The position numbers and the translations under genes were made by a program. Shown one piece after another: positions 9,284-17,305 of a stretch of DNA of 64,000 nt. Under the pieces are notes generated by a model that did no database searches, was not told the origin of the DNA, and saw only the letters and a list, made by a program, of their open reading frames with translations. Origin of the DNA: an uncultured Bacilli bacterium (GTDB lineage: Bacteria; Bacillota_I; Bacilli_A; RF39; UBA660). The stretch lies in the NCBI GenBank assembly GCA_934085565.1, contig CAKOHG010000003.1:124001-188000 (forward strand), written 5' to 3'. The first letter of the stretch is position 1; every line of letters starts with the position of its first letter.

Positions 9284-10480
9284 ATGAATAGAAACGATTT
9301 TCCCATGTTATTAAATGATTATATTTATTTAGATAATGGGGCAACAACTTTAAAACCTAAATGTGTTATTGATAAAGTGGTAGATTATTACCAAAATTAC
9401 TCTGCTAATGCTCATCGGGGTGATTATGATATTTCTTTTAAAGTTGATGAAGAATATGAAAAGGCAAGAGAGATTGTTCGTAGATTCATTAATGCTAAAG
9501 ATAGAGAAAGTATTGTTTTTACGAGTGGTTCAACAGAAAGCTTAAATATGATTGCTACAGGTTTCTTTAAAAAGTTTTTAGAGCCAGGAGATGAAATTTT
9601 AATTACTAAAAGTGAACATGCTTCTAATGTTTTACCTTGGTTTCGTTTGCAAAATGAACTAGGTGTTGTCGTTAAATATATTCCTTTAGATGATAACCAT
9701 TATGTAACGGTGGATAACTTTTTAAAAGTAGTGACACCTAAAACGAAAGTAGTTTCTTTAGCTGCCATGACAAATGTTATCGGAGACGAAAGACCTATTA
9801 ATGAAATTACTAAACTTGCTCATGAAAGAAATATTTTTGTAGTCGTAGATGGAGCGCAAAGTGTTCCTCATCAAAAAACAGATGTCACTTTATCAGATAT
9901 TGATTTTTTAGCTTTTTCAGGGCATAAAATGTGCGGTCCAACGGGTATTGGGGTTTTATATGGTAAAAAAGAACTTTTAGAAGAAATGGAACCTATTAAC
10001 TTAGGTGGGGGCATGAATGAATCTTTTGATAGTCCGAGTGAAATATATTTAAAAGAACTACCAACAAGATTAGAAGCCGGAACACCTCATATTGAAGCAG
10101 CGATTGGTTTAGGAGAAGCTATTAACTACTTAGAAAGTATTGGCATGGAGAAAATAAGTGCTTATGAAAAAGAACTACGTAAATATGCCTTAGATAAAAT
10201 GCTTCAGATTCCTCATTTAGATATTTTGAATATAGAATCTGATGGCGGTATTATTTCTTTTAATGTCCAAGGTATTTTTAGTCAAGATGTTGCTTACTAT
10301 TTAAACAAATATAAAGTTTGTGTAAGAGCCGGCAATCATTGTGCCAAGATTTTGAAAAATGAAGTTGGGGTAAAAAATAGTTTAAGAATGAGTCTTTATT
10401 TTTACAACACTAAAGAAGAAATTGATAATTTATGTGAATTATTAGAAGATATAGAAAAGATTAAGAAAGAGATGATTTAA
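9284..10480 (+). CDS. sufS: Cysteine desulfurase SufS
   Basis: PLP enzyme that strips sulfur from cysteine to give a persulfide for Fe-S assembly. The PLP lysine is Lys215 in FSGHKMCGP, and the persulfide-forming Cys353 is in RAGNHCAK, the short-loop form typical of group II desulfurases. It has 398 residues, which is normal. A strong AAGGGGG ribosome site precedes the ATG. sufU begins at the base right after its stop, fitting the known pairing in which SufU takes the persulfide from SufS. Confidence 0.96.
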   Translation: MNRNDFPMLLNDYIYLDNGATTLKPKCVIDKVVDYYQNYSANAHRGDYDISFKVDEEYEKAREIVRRFINAKDRESIVFTSGSTESLNMIATGFFKKFLEPGDEILITKSEHASNVLPWFRLQNELGVVVKYIPLDDNHYVTVDNFLKVVTPKTKVVSLAAMTNVIGDERPINEITKLAHERNIFVVVDGAQSVPHQKTDVTLSDIDFLAFSGHKMCGPTGIGVLYGKKELLEEMEPINLGGGMNESFDSPSEIYLKELPTRLEAGTPHIEAAIGLGEAINYLESIGMEKISAYEKELRKYALDKMLQIPHLDILNIESDGGIISFNVQGIFSQDVAYYLNKYKVCVRAGNHCAKILKNEVGVKNSLRMSLYFYNTKEEIDNLCELLEDIEKIKKEMI

Positions 10481-10915
10481 ATGGATGAAGAAACAAGAAG
10501 AGAAATAATTCTAGAACATTATATGCAACCACTTCATAAACATAAAACAGATGATACTTCTTATGAAATGGTTAATACTAACAATTCTTCTTGTATTGAT
10601 AATTTAGACATTTATGTTCAAATTAAAGATAATAAAATAAATGATATTTGTTTTGACGGAGAGGCTTGTGCTATTTCAACATCATCTACTTCAATTATGA
10701 TTCGTAATCTAATTGGTAAAACGATTGATGAGGCTTTAAATTACATTGAAAACTTTGAAAATATGTTAAATGAAAAGCCATATGATGAAAATATTTTAGA
10801 AGAAGGACTTGTTTATCAAGAAATTTATAAACAAGGGAATCGTAAGCACTGTGCTTATCTTCCTTATGAAGGTATCAAAAAAGTGTTATTACATGAAAAA
10901 GAGAAGACAAAATAG
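10481..10915 (+). CDS. sufU: Sulfur-transfer protein SufU
   Basis: Zinc-dependent sulfurtransferase that accepts persulfide sulfur from SufS. All expected ligands are visible: Cys38 and Asp40 (SSCID), Cys63 (GEACAIS) and Cys124 (RKHCAYL). Its length of 144 residues is standard. It starts directly at the sufS stop, so the two are made together. A terminator overlaps its stop codon and an unrelated promoter follows, which ends the operon here where sufB would follow in B. subtilis. Confidence 0.94.
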   Translation: MDEETRREIILEHYMQPLHKHKTDDTSYEMVNTNNSSCIDNLDIYVQIKDNKINDICFDGEACAISTSSTSIMIRNLIGKTIDEALNYIENFENMLNEKPYDENILEEGLVYQEIYKQGNRKHCAYLPYEGIKKVLLHEKEKTK

Positions 10916-10932
10916 CGAATATTTTGTTTTTT
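10904..10932 (+). terminator. Terminator ending the suf operon
   Basis: ACAAAATA (10907-10914) pairs with TATTTTGT (10920-10927) around GCGAA, extended by A/G-T pairs, and runs into a T tract. The sufU stop codon sits in the 5' arm. Confidence 0.7.
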
Positions 10933-10933
10933 C

Positions 10934-10961
10934 TTGCCTTTTAAAAAATTACTTATATAAT
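10934..10961 (+). promoter_or_regulatory. Promoter for gene 10981-11757
   Basis: TTGCCT (10934-10939), 16-bp spacer, TATAAT (10956-10961), placed directly after the suf terminator. Confidence 0.65.
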
Positions 10962-10980
10962 ATTTGTGAGGTTGGTAATA

Positions 10981-11757
10981 ATGAATTTACAATATTTTAA
11001 ACATAATTATACTTATATTACAAATAATGGAGAAATACATAATCTATCACCGCAGGCTTATCATGAAACAGATTTAATGAATTTATTTATCCTATGCTTT
11101 TTGAAAGGCTTTGTTGTTGTAGAACATGATGGCAATTTAGATGATCCTAAAACTTGGAATGTCCTAATGCAGATTCCGAGTGAAATAGCTTTAGCTCAAC
11201 AATCCATCGTGTTAAATATTTTAAAAAATAAAAATTATTTTCAAAGTTTTAAAGTTTCAGCATGTCCTGGAGATTATTATTATGAACATTTTTCTAAGAA
11301 TTGTGACGGGAGTTATTATAAACCTAGTTATCCTAACTTTCCTGAATTAGATTTATCATTACAAAATATTATTTTTAGTTCAGGTATTATAGCTACAATG
11401 AATAATCAAGTAGTTATAGATATAGAAAATTGTGATCTATTAGCAAGTTTAAAAATGTTATGTAATAGTTCCTTTTCTTCTGTAGAAGAAGGTATTCATT
11501 ACATTTGGAAAAATGGTGGTTGTATTTTTTCACGTGATGAAGAAAAAGCTAATAATCGAATTTGTTTATTGCCAGATGAAACAGATTATTACTCACGAAT
11601 GATTTTAAGTTATTTTATTAGTCATAAAATGTTAGGCTATATAGGTTATCAAAATATGAATTATGAACTTAGCAAATTTCCACAGTTTTTAGAAGATATT
11701 AATTTAAGTACAGAACGCGATATGACACGGGCTATTAGAAAAAACAATTTGTTGTGA
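10981..11757 (+). CDS. Hypothetical protein between suf and miaB
   Basis: I do not recognise this 258-residue protein. No membrane segment or signal peptide is seen. It contains several cysteines (for example SACPGDYYYE, KNCDGS, IENCDLL, LCNSS) but no clear metal motif. I start at ATG 10981, preceded by GTGAGG; an in-frame GTG at 10966 is part of that ribosome site. It has its own promoter and is followed at once by the miaB promoter, which overlaps its last codons, so it is probably a single-gene unit. Confidence 0.7.
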   Translation: MNLQYFKHNYTYITNNGEIHNLSPQAYHETDLMNLFILCFLKGFVVVEHDGNLDDPKTWNVLMQIPSEIALAQQSIVLNILKNKNYFQSFKVSACPGDYYYEHFSKNCDGSYYKPSYPNFPELDLSLQNIIFSSGIIATMNNQVVIDIENCDLLASLKMLCNSSFSSVEEGIHYIWKNGGCIFSRDEEKANNRICLLPDETDYYSRMILSYFISHKMLGYIGYQNMNYELSKFPQFLEDINLSTERDMTRAIRKNNLL

Positions 11758-11780
11758 AATTTGGAAAATATTAGTATAAT
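11752..11780 (+). promoter_or_regulatory. Promoter for miaB
   Basis: TTGTGA (11752-11757) overlaps the stop codon of the previous gene; a 17-bp spacer leads to TATAAT (11775-11780). A GGAGG ribosome site lies at 11800-11804. Confidence 0.7.
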
Positions 11781-11810
11781 TAGAGAGATTTAGGAAGTAG
11801 GAGGTTAGTT

Positions 11811-13217
11811 ATGAATTTACCGAATTTAAAAGAAGCTAAAAAAAGAGATGAAAAAGAAGTTTTATATATTAATCAACAATTAAGTGGTAATAATTCTTTT
11901 GCAGGCAAAAAATATTTTTTAAGAACATACGGTTGTCAAATGAATGAACACGATTCAGAAGAAATCGAAGGTATTTTAGAATATTTAGGAATGACTCCAA
12001 CAGAAGAAATGGAAAGTGCAGATGTTATTATTTTAAATACTTGTGCTATTAGAGAAAATGCTCATGATAAAGTATTTGGTTACTTAGGAAGAGTAAAACA
12101 CTTAAAAAAAGAAAGACCTGACGTTATCTTAGCTATCGGAGGCTGTATGAGCCAAGAAGAAAAAATTGTTTCAGAAATCAAAGAAAGACATCCTTATGTT
12201 AATATTGTTTTTGGAACACATAATATTCATGAACTTGGCGAATATCTTTTAGATTGTGCTTCATCTAAACAAGATATTGAAGTCTTTAGTAAACAGGGAG
12301 ATGTCATTGAAAACATCCGTTATAAAAGAGCCAGTCGTATCAATGCTTGGGTAAACATTATTTATGGCTGCGATAAATTTTGTACTTATTGTATCGTTCC
12401 TTACACAAGAGGAAAAGAACGTTCTAGAAAATTAGAAGAAATTGTTAAAGAAGTAGAAAAGTTAAAAGAAGATGGTTATCAAGAAGTAACTTTACTAGGA
12501 CAAAATGTAAATGCTTACGGTCATGATTTAAAAGAAAATGTGTTATTTTCTGATTTACTAGAAGCTGTTGCTAAAACAGGTATTCCAAGAATTCGTTTTG
12601 TTACTAGTCATCCTTGGAATTTTACTGATAAAATGATTGAAGTAATAAGTAAGTATGATAATATTATGCCTTATATTCATTTACCTATTCAAAGTGGATC
12701 TTCAAGAATTTTAAAACTTATGGGACGTAGATATACTAAAGAGGAATACTTAGAACTTTTCCATAAAATGAAAGAACAAATTCCTAATGTGGCTATTACA
12801 ACAGATATTATTGCAGGTTTCCCAGGAGAAACAGAAGAAGATTTTAAAGATACTTTAGATATCGTAGAAGAATGTCAATTTGATGGGGCTTATACTTTTA
12901 TCTTTAGTCCAAGAGAAGGTACTCCAGCTAGTCTTATGAAAGATGAGACTCCTTTAAAAGAAAAAGAAGAAAGATTATATCGTTTGAATGAAAGAGTAAA
13001 TTATTATTCTAAACAAAACAATGAAAAACTACTTGGTAAAGTCGTTCAAGTTCTTGTTCTTGGAGTAAGTGAAAAAGATAGTACTAAAGTCTATGGTTAT
13101 ACTGATACCATGAAACTTGTAAATATTAAAGCACCAACAGACACGATTGGTAAAATTGTTGATGTTAAAATTACGGATGCGAAAAGCTTTAGTTTAGATG
13201 GAGAATTAGTTATTTAA
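11811..13217 (+). CDS. miaB: tRNA-2-methylthio-N6-dimethylallyladenosine synthase MiaB
   Basis: Radical-SAM methylthiotransferase that adds the 2-methylthio group to i6A37 of tRNAs reading U-starting codons. The N-terminal domain holds the three auxiliary-cluster cysteines Cys42 (TYGCQMN), Cys78 (NTCAIRENA) and Cys112 (GGCMSQ). The radical-SAM motif GCDKFCTYC supplies Cys187, Cys191 and Cys194, and a TRAM domain ends the protein. Length 468 is usual. RENAHDKVFG is typical of MiaB rather than MtaB or RimO. It is a monocistronic unit with its own promoter and terminator and depends on Fe-S supply, such as from the suf genes just upstream. Confidence 0.96.
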   Translation: MNLPNLKEAKKRDEKEVLYINQQLSGNNSFAGKKYFLRTYGCQMNEHDSEEIEGILEYLGMTPTEEMESADVIILNTCAIRENAHDKVFGYLGRVKHLKKERPDVILAIGGCMSQEEKIVSEIKERHPYVNIVFGTHNIHELGEYLLDCASSKQDIEVFSKQGDVIENIRYKRASRINAWVNIIYGCDKFCTYCIVPYTRGKERSRKLEEIVKEVEKLKEDGYQEVTLLGQNVNAYGHDLKENVLFSDLLEAVAKTGIPRIRFVTSHPWNFTDKMIEVISKYDNIMPYIHLPIQSGSSRILKLMGRRYTKEEYLELFHKMKEQIPNVAITTDIIAGFPGETEEDFKDTLDIVEECQFDGAYTFIFSPREGTPASLMKDETPLKEKEERLYRLNERVNYYSKQNNEKLLGKVVQVLVLGVSEKDSTKVYGYTDTMKLVNIKAPTDTIGKIVDVKITDAKSFSLDGELVI

Positions 13218-13242
13218 AATTGCAAGAAATTGCAATTTTTTT
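13216..13242 (+). terminator. Terminator after miaB (GAAA-loop hairpin, copy 1)
   Basis: Perfect 10-bp stem AAAATTGCAA (13216-13225) / TTGCAATTTT (13230-13239) with a GAAA tetraloop, then T. An identical hairpin occurs at 14919-14945. The gap to the next gene (13243-13405) is AT-rich, with a TATAAT at 13307-13312 but no good -35. Confidence 0.85.
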
Positions 13243-13405
13243 ATGAAAAAGTTGTGATATTTGAAATATTAAAGTGATTTTTAATATTCATTTAATGTTT
13301 TTAAAATATAATGAATTTACATCGAAAGGAAGTGATTCATTATTTTATTAAAAATATAGTAACATTCTATTATTAACTAAATAATTTGAAAGGATAAAAT
13401 TTATT

Positions 13406-14887
13406 ATGAGTAGAAATAAAAAGAATATTATAATGGGAGTTTTATTAATATTATTACTGGCAAGTTCTTTTTTTACAATAAATTATATTAAGAATCATGA
13501 AAATTTTAATGATTTTAATAAAAGTATGAAAGAAGAATCTCCTCCAAATATGACAAATGACGAAAGTAATAGTGGAGAACCACCAGAAAGACCAAGTAAT
13601 GATACTGAAAATAAGCAACCTACGAATGTACATACTAATAATTCTAACCTTAAAACTATTTACTACGTGATACTTACCTTAGAAAGCTTAGCAATTTCTT
13701 TAACAGTTATTTATTTAATAACTTCTAACTTTAATAAAAAAGGAATTAAAGAAGTATTTAAAACAGGTGATAAAATCACAATTTTTATACTTAGTAATAT
13801 TTTATTAACGGGTATTTTAACAGTAAGTTCTGTAGCAATGGTTAACTATCATGATGCTTCATCAAACGAATTTAAAGAACAAGTGACAACAAAAGATGAA
13901 GTGAATTTAGATAAAAATACAGTAGTGGAAGAAGGAGATATTGATTTAAATCAATATGATTCCGATATTACTATAACAAAGGGTGGAACTTATACTTTCA
14001 GTGGTAATTTAAAACATTCTATTGTTGTAAATGCTGATAAGGAAGATGTTGAAATAGTGCTAAATGGGGTAACTATAGAAACTGAAAGTACAGCCACTAT
14101 TGTTGGTTTAGCTGCTAATAAGATAACGATAATTACCGCAGAAAGAACAGAAAACATTTTAAGTGATGGTGGAAATTCTTCTTATGATGGATGTATTTTT
14201 AGTAATGCTGAATTAGTATTTGAAGGTAAAGGAAAGCTTATTGTTAATGGCAATCAAAATGAAGGAGAAGGAATTGCTACTGAGGCTCAAAATATTACAA
14301 TAAACTCTGGAACAATAATTATTACTTCCAATGATGATGGTGTAAATGCCGGTGGTGATGGTGCCACAATAACCATTAATGGTGGAACAATTTATATTGA
14401 TGCATCGGGTGATGGTATCGATTCTAATAAAGATGCCGTAATTAATGGCGGAACTTTATTTGTTATGGGAAGTGATACGGGTGGAGATTCTGGAATTGAT
14501 ACAGATGATGGCTTTGTCATAAATGGTGGACTTGTAGTTGCTTTAGGAACTGATATGATTGAAACACCAGAAGATAATAGTAAACAAACAACTATCGCTT
14601 TTTCATTAAATGAAAAAATAGATAAAGATACTTTAGTCACTTTAATGAAGGATGATGAAGTAGTAATAAGTTTTGAAGCAACAAAAAGTTTTAAAACTAT
14701 TATTATAAGTAGTAATACTTTAACAAATGGAGATTATGCCTTATATAAAGGAGGAAAAAATACAGGTACATTAGAGTATGGTATTTATAAAAATGGAGAA
14801 TATACTAAAGGTGATAGTATAAAAGTGAATAATTTGGAGGTTTTTACAATATCTAAAACCATAAATACATTTGGAAGTACAAGATAA
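13406..14887 (+). CDS. Membrane-anchored Cthe_2159-like beta-helix protein
   Basis: A 493-residue protein with an N-terminal membrane helix (about residues 8-25), a Pro/Asn/Glu-rich stretch, two further hydrophobic segments (about 80-103 and 123-144), and a large extracellular right-handed beta-helix. The repeats ITINSGTIIITSNDDGVNAG, ITINGGTIYIDASGDGIDS and FVINGGLVVALG are the pattern of the Cthe_2159 carbohydrate-binding family (DUF4353), in which Asp-rich turns bind calcium. The likely role is surface polysaccharide binding. The ribosome site (AAAGGA) is rather far from the ATG. The gene lies between two identical terminators and so forms its own unit. Confidence 0.82.
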   Translation: MSRNKKNIIMGVLLILLLASSFFTINYIKNHENFNDFNKSMKEESPPNMTNDESNSGEPPERPSNDTENKQPTNVHTNNSNLKTIYYVILTLESLAISLTVIYLITSNFNKKGIKEVFKTGDKITIFILSNILLTGILTVSSVAMVNYHDASSNEFKEQVTTKDEVNLDKNTVVEEGDIDLNQYDSDITITKGGTYTFSGNLKHSIVVNADKEDVEIVLNGVTIETESTATIVGLAANKITIITAERTENILSDGGNSSYDGCIFSNAELVFEGKGKLIVNGNQNEGEGIATEAQNITINSGTIIITSNDDGVNAGGDGATITINGGTIYIDASGDGIDSNKDAVINGGTLFVMGSDTGGDSGIDTDDGFVINGGLVVALGTDMIETPEDNSKQTTIAFSLNEKIDKDTLVTLMKDDEVVISFEATKSFKTIIISSNTLTNGDYALYKGGKNTGTLEYGIYKNGEYTKGDSIKVNNLEVFTISKTINTFGSTR

Positions 14888-14918
14888 GTTATTTTTCTAT
14901 AAGAAGATATTTATTATT

Positions 14919-14945
14919 AAAATTGCAAGAAATTGCAATTTTTTT
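14919..14945 (+). terminator. Terminator (GAAA-loop hairpin, copy 2)
   Basis: Same stem and loop as at 13216-13242: AAAATTGCAA (14919-14928), GAAA, TTGCAATTTT (14933-14942), T run. Confidence 0.85.
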
Positions 14946-14961
14946 CATGTTGATATATCTA

Positions 14962-14990
14962 TTGCTTATCCAAAATATCTTTTATATACT
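14962..14990 (+). promoter_or_regulatory. Promoter for SPOR-like gene and radC
   Basis: TTGCTT (14962-14967), 17-bp spacer, TATACT (14985-14990). The ~70-nt leader contains a small hairpin TTTTCTT-CGAC-AAGAAAA. Confidence 0.65.
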
Positions 14991-15065
14991 TATTTTGTTT
15001 GAGAAATATTCTTTTCTTCGACAAGAAAATAGTTTGATTTATGATACTTTTTAAAAGAGGCAAAT

Positions 15066-15494
15066 ATGAAAAAGAAAATTTTGACAATTTTAATAGCTAT
15101 CGCTGTTGGAGCAATTCTTGCCCTTCCTACTTTATCTATGGCTTCGAAAGATAGCTCTAAAAAAGAAAATATGTTTATATTACAGTTAGGCATTTTTAAA
15201 AATTATGATAATGCATTCGAAAAAAAGCAAAGTGTCAAAGGCTCAATTATTTATCAAAATAAAGATGTTTATTATGTTCTAGCGGGTGTTTCCAAGGAAG
15301 AAACGAATCTTTATAAAATTGAAGAATATTTACAAAATGAAAATATTTCTTATTATAAAAAACAAATGATCATTTCTTATGATCCTGATAACTTGGAAAA
15401 ATATAATTTACTGTTGCAAAAAACGAATGATGTAGAGACCATTAAAACATTAAACGAAAAAGTATTGAAAGAAGTGGTGAAAAATGAGCTTTAA
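15066..15494 (+). CDS. Secreted or anchored SPOR-like protein
   Basis: A 142-residue protein with an N-terminal hydrophobic signal or anchor (about residues 5-26) and a small alpha/beta region (MFILQLGIFKNYDNAFEKK ... YYVLAGVSKEE) that resembles a SPOR peptidoglycan-binding domain. It overlaps radC by 11 bases, so the two are co-translated. Some Firmicutes also place a SPOR-containing or septum-related gene before radC. The SPOR label rests on pattern only and is moderate. Confidence 0.65.
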   Translation: MKKKILTILIAIAVGAILALPTLSMASKDSSKKENMFILQLGIFKNYDNAFEKKQSVKGSIIYQNKDVYYVLAGVSKEETNLYKIEEYLQNENISYYKKQMIISYDPDNLEKYNLLLQKTNDVETIKTLNEKVLKEVVKNEL

Positions 15495-16164
15495 GATTAA
15501 AGAATTACCTGAGGAAGAAAAACCAAGAGAAAAGGCTATTTCTCGTGGGGTTGAAAATTTAACGATTCCAGAGCTTATTGCCATCATTATTAAAACGGGT
15601 ACTAAAGAAGAATCGGCGAAAGACTTAGGAGTAAGACTCTATAACGAACTTGGCTGTGTGGAAGGATTAAGAAATTTAAGGTTATCTAATTTAACTCGTT
15701 TAAAAGGCATAGGTAAAACCAAAGCCATTTCTTTAATGGCAGCTATTGAACTTGGCAAAAGAATAAATGTTAATAATATAACAGGCTTAAAGAAAATCCA
15801 TGAAACAAAAGATGTATATTTTTATTATGGTTCTTATTTTTTATTTGAGGAACAGGAAAAATTACTTGCTCTTTTTTTAAACAGTAAAAATGAAGTTATT
15901 AAAGAGAAAATAATTTTTATGGGGACGGCTAATCAAAGTATTGTTCATCCAAGAGATATTTTTAAAGAAGCAATCTTAAACAATGCTATCAAAATAATAA
16001 TTGTACATAATCATCCTAGTGGTAATGTAACTCCTAGTTTGGAAGATAAAAAGTTTACCAAAAAGTTAAAAGAAGCAGGAGAACTTCTTTCTATACCTTT
16101 ATTAGATCATGTTATTATAGGGAATAATACTTATTTTAGTTTTTTAGAACAAAATATTTTGTAA
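15484..16164 (+). CDS. radC: RadC family JAB/MPN-domain protein
   Basis: Member of the RadC family: an N-terminal helix-hairpin-helix-like part (LTRLKGIGKTKAISLMAAIELG) and a C-terminal JAB/MPN metalloprotein domain with HNHPSG (His175 and His177) followed by SLED, the full JAMM metal set. At 226 residues it is normal. The in vivo role of RadC is unsettled; DNA repair has been questioned. It is co-transcribed with the SPOR-like gene. Confidence 0.92.
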   Translation: MSFKIKELPEEEKPREKAISRGVENLTIPELIAIIIKTGTKEESAKDLGVRLYNELGCVEGLRNLRLSNLTRLKGIGKTKAISLMAAIELGKRINVNNITGLKKIHETKDVYFYYGSYFLFEEQEKLLALFLNSKNEVIKEKIIFMGTANQSIVHPRDIFKEAILNNAIKIIIVHNHPSGNVTPSLEDKKFTKKLKEAGELLSIPLLDHVIIGNNTYFSFLEQNIL

Positions 16165-16168
16165 AAGA

Positions 16169-16198
16169 TTGACTTTGTATTTTTAATTTAGATATAAT
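16169..16198 (+). promoter_or_regulatory. Promoter for VanZ-family gene
   Basis: TTGACT (16169-16174), 18-bp spacer, TATAAT (16193-16198). Confidence 0.65.
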
Positions 16199-16225
16199 CT
16201 TTCTGTTTTAGAAAGAAGTTTATTT

Positions 16226-16663
16226 ATGAAGTATAAGAAAATAACCGCATGGGTTTTATTTGTTTTTTGGTTAATTTTAATTTTTTATTTTTCTAATCAA
16301 CCGGGAAGTGTTAGTAGTGATTTATCCAATAATGTTTTAAAGACTATTTTAAATAATTTAGCTGTTTCCAATTTTAATATTTGGGTAAGCATTTTAAGGA
16401 AACTAGCTCATTTTACCGAATATTTCATTTTAAGTATTTTAACCTTAAACTTATTGAAGCAATATCGTAAAGTTGAAGCAGGGGAGTTTATGCTTGTCAT
16501 GCTTTTTTGCTTTTTCTATGCTTGTACCGACGAATTTCATCAATTATTCGTGGAAAACCGTGGTTCTTCTTTTTTAGATGTTTTACTAGATTATACAGGA
16601 AGCTTACTTTATTTAACGTTAAATGGTTTTACTAGAAATTTAAAAAGAGATGAGATTGATTAA
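16226..16663 (+). CDS. VanZ family membrane protein
   Basis: A 145-residue integral membrane protein with four hydrophobic segments and the VanZ-like signature: RKLAHFTEYFILSIL, then ACTDEFHQLFVENRGSSFLDVLLD. VanZ proteins modulate susceptibility to glycopeptides, and related proteins occur in many Gram-positives without van genes. It has its own promoter. The next promoter overlaps its 3' end. Confidence 0.88.
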   Translation: MKYKKITAWVLFVFWLILIFYFSNQPGSVSSDLSNNVLKTILNNLAVSNFNIWVSILRKLAHFTEYFILSILTLNLLKQYRKVEAGEFMLVMLFCFFYACTDEFHQLFVENRGSSFLDVLLDYTGSLLYLTLNGFTRNLKRDEID

Positions 16664-16684
16664 AAAATAAAATAGCATTATAAT
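16656..16684 (+). promoter_or_regulatory. Promoter for membrane protein/amidoligase pair
   Basis: TTGATT (16656-16661) overlaps the VanZ stop; 17-bp spacer; TATAAT (16679-16684). Confidence 0.65.
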
Positions 16685-16714
16685 AAACCCTACAATTATT
16701 TGAGGGAGATATAT

Positions 16715-17305
16715 ATGACAAGTGGAGATTGGAAAAAAGATTTAACGAAAGATATTAAAAAAATTGAATTTGCTTTACGTCATCCTAAGTATGCCAATTT
16801 TAAAGTTAATAATCGTTTGCAATTAATAAAATTTTTACGAAAGCTCAATAAATTATGGCCATATTTTTTTACATCCGCTTTTATTTTTGAATGTCAACAT
16901 GCCTTTAAACTAACGCCTATTATTTTTGATGATCGTGTAGAGCCTGAGATAAAGATAGAAAAAATAAATAAGAATATCCTTGATTATCCTTATGAATTGA
17001 TTTTTGAAGATTTAAAAGAAGAAGGCAAAGAATCTCTTGGAGAAAATATTTTATGGACAGGTTTTTATTTTATCAGTTTTTTCTACAGTGGTTATCTTTT
17101 AAGTTTATGGTATAGTACTCGTTATGGGGAGGCAATCGAAGGAAGCTTAACCGCAGAGATGAATTATACTTTAGAATATCAAAAAGAACAGTATGAACTT
17201 CTAAAAGAATTATTAGAAATCAAAAAAAATGATTTACAATTATTTGAAAATGAAGACGCGGTAGAAAAGGAATTTTCTTTAAAAAGGAGAAATTCTGATG
17301 AGTAA
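16715..17305 (+). CDS. Hypothetical membrane protein paired with amidoligase
   Basis: I do not recognise this 196-residue protein. A basic N-terminus is followed by a hydrophobic segment at about 47-65 and a clear membrane helix at about 111-133, then a Glu/Lys-rich helical tail. The start at ATG 16715 is chosen because AGGGAG lies 6 bases upstream; an in-frame TTG at 16700 overlaps it. The gene overlaps the amidoligase gene by 8 bases, so the two products are likely made in step. It may anchor the ligase to the membrane or supply its lipid or protein substrate. Confidence 0.7.
   Translation: MTSGDWKKDLTKDIKKIEFALRHPKYANFKVNNRLQLIKFLRKLNKLWPYFFTSAFIFECQHAFKLTPIIFDDRVEPEIKIEKINKNILDYPYELIFEDLKEEGKESLGENILWTGFYFISFFYSGYLLSLWYSTRYGEAIEGSLTAEMNYTLEYQKEQYELLKELLEIKKNDLQLFENEDAVEKEFSLKRRNSDE

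Noticed and set aside
13319..13380. Possible 14-codon leader peptide starting GTG at 13333
   Set aside because: The purine-rich site is too close to the GTG, and no attenuator structure or meaningful peptide is seen.
13216..14945. The repeated AAAATTGCAA hairpins as a CRISPR-like or transposon end pair
   Set aside because: Only two copies, each followed by T and placed right after a stop codon, so terminators explain them; no spacer array and no cas genes occur in the window.
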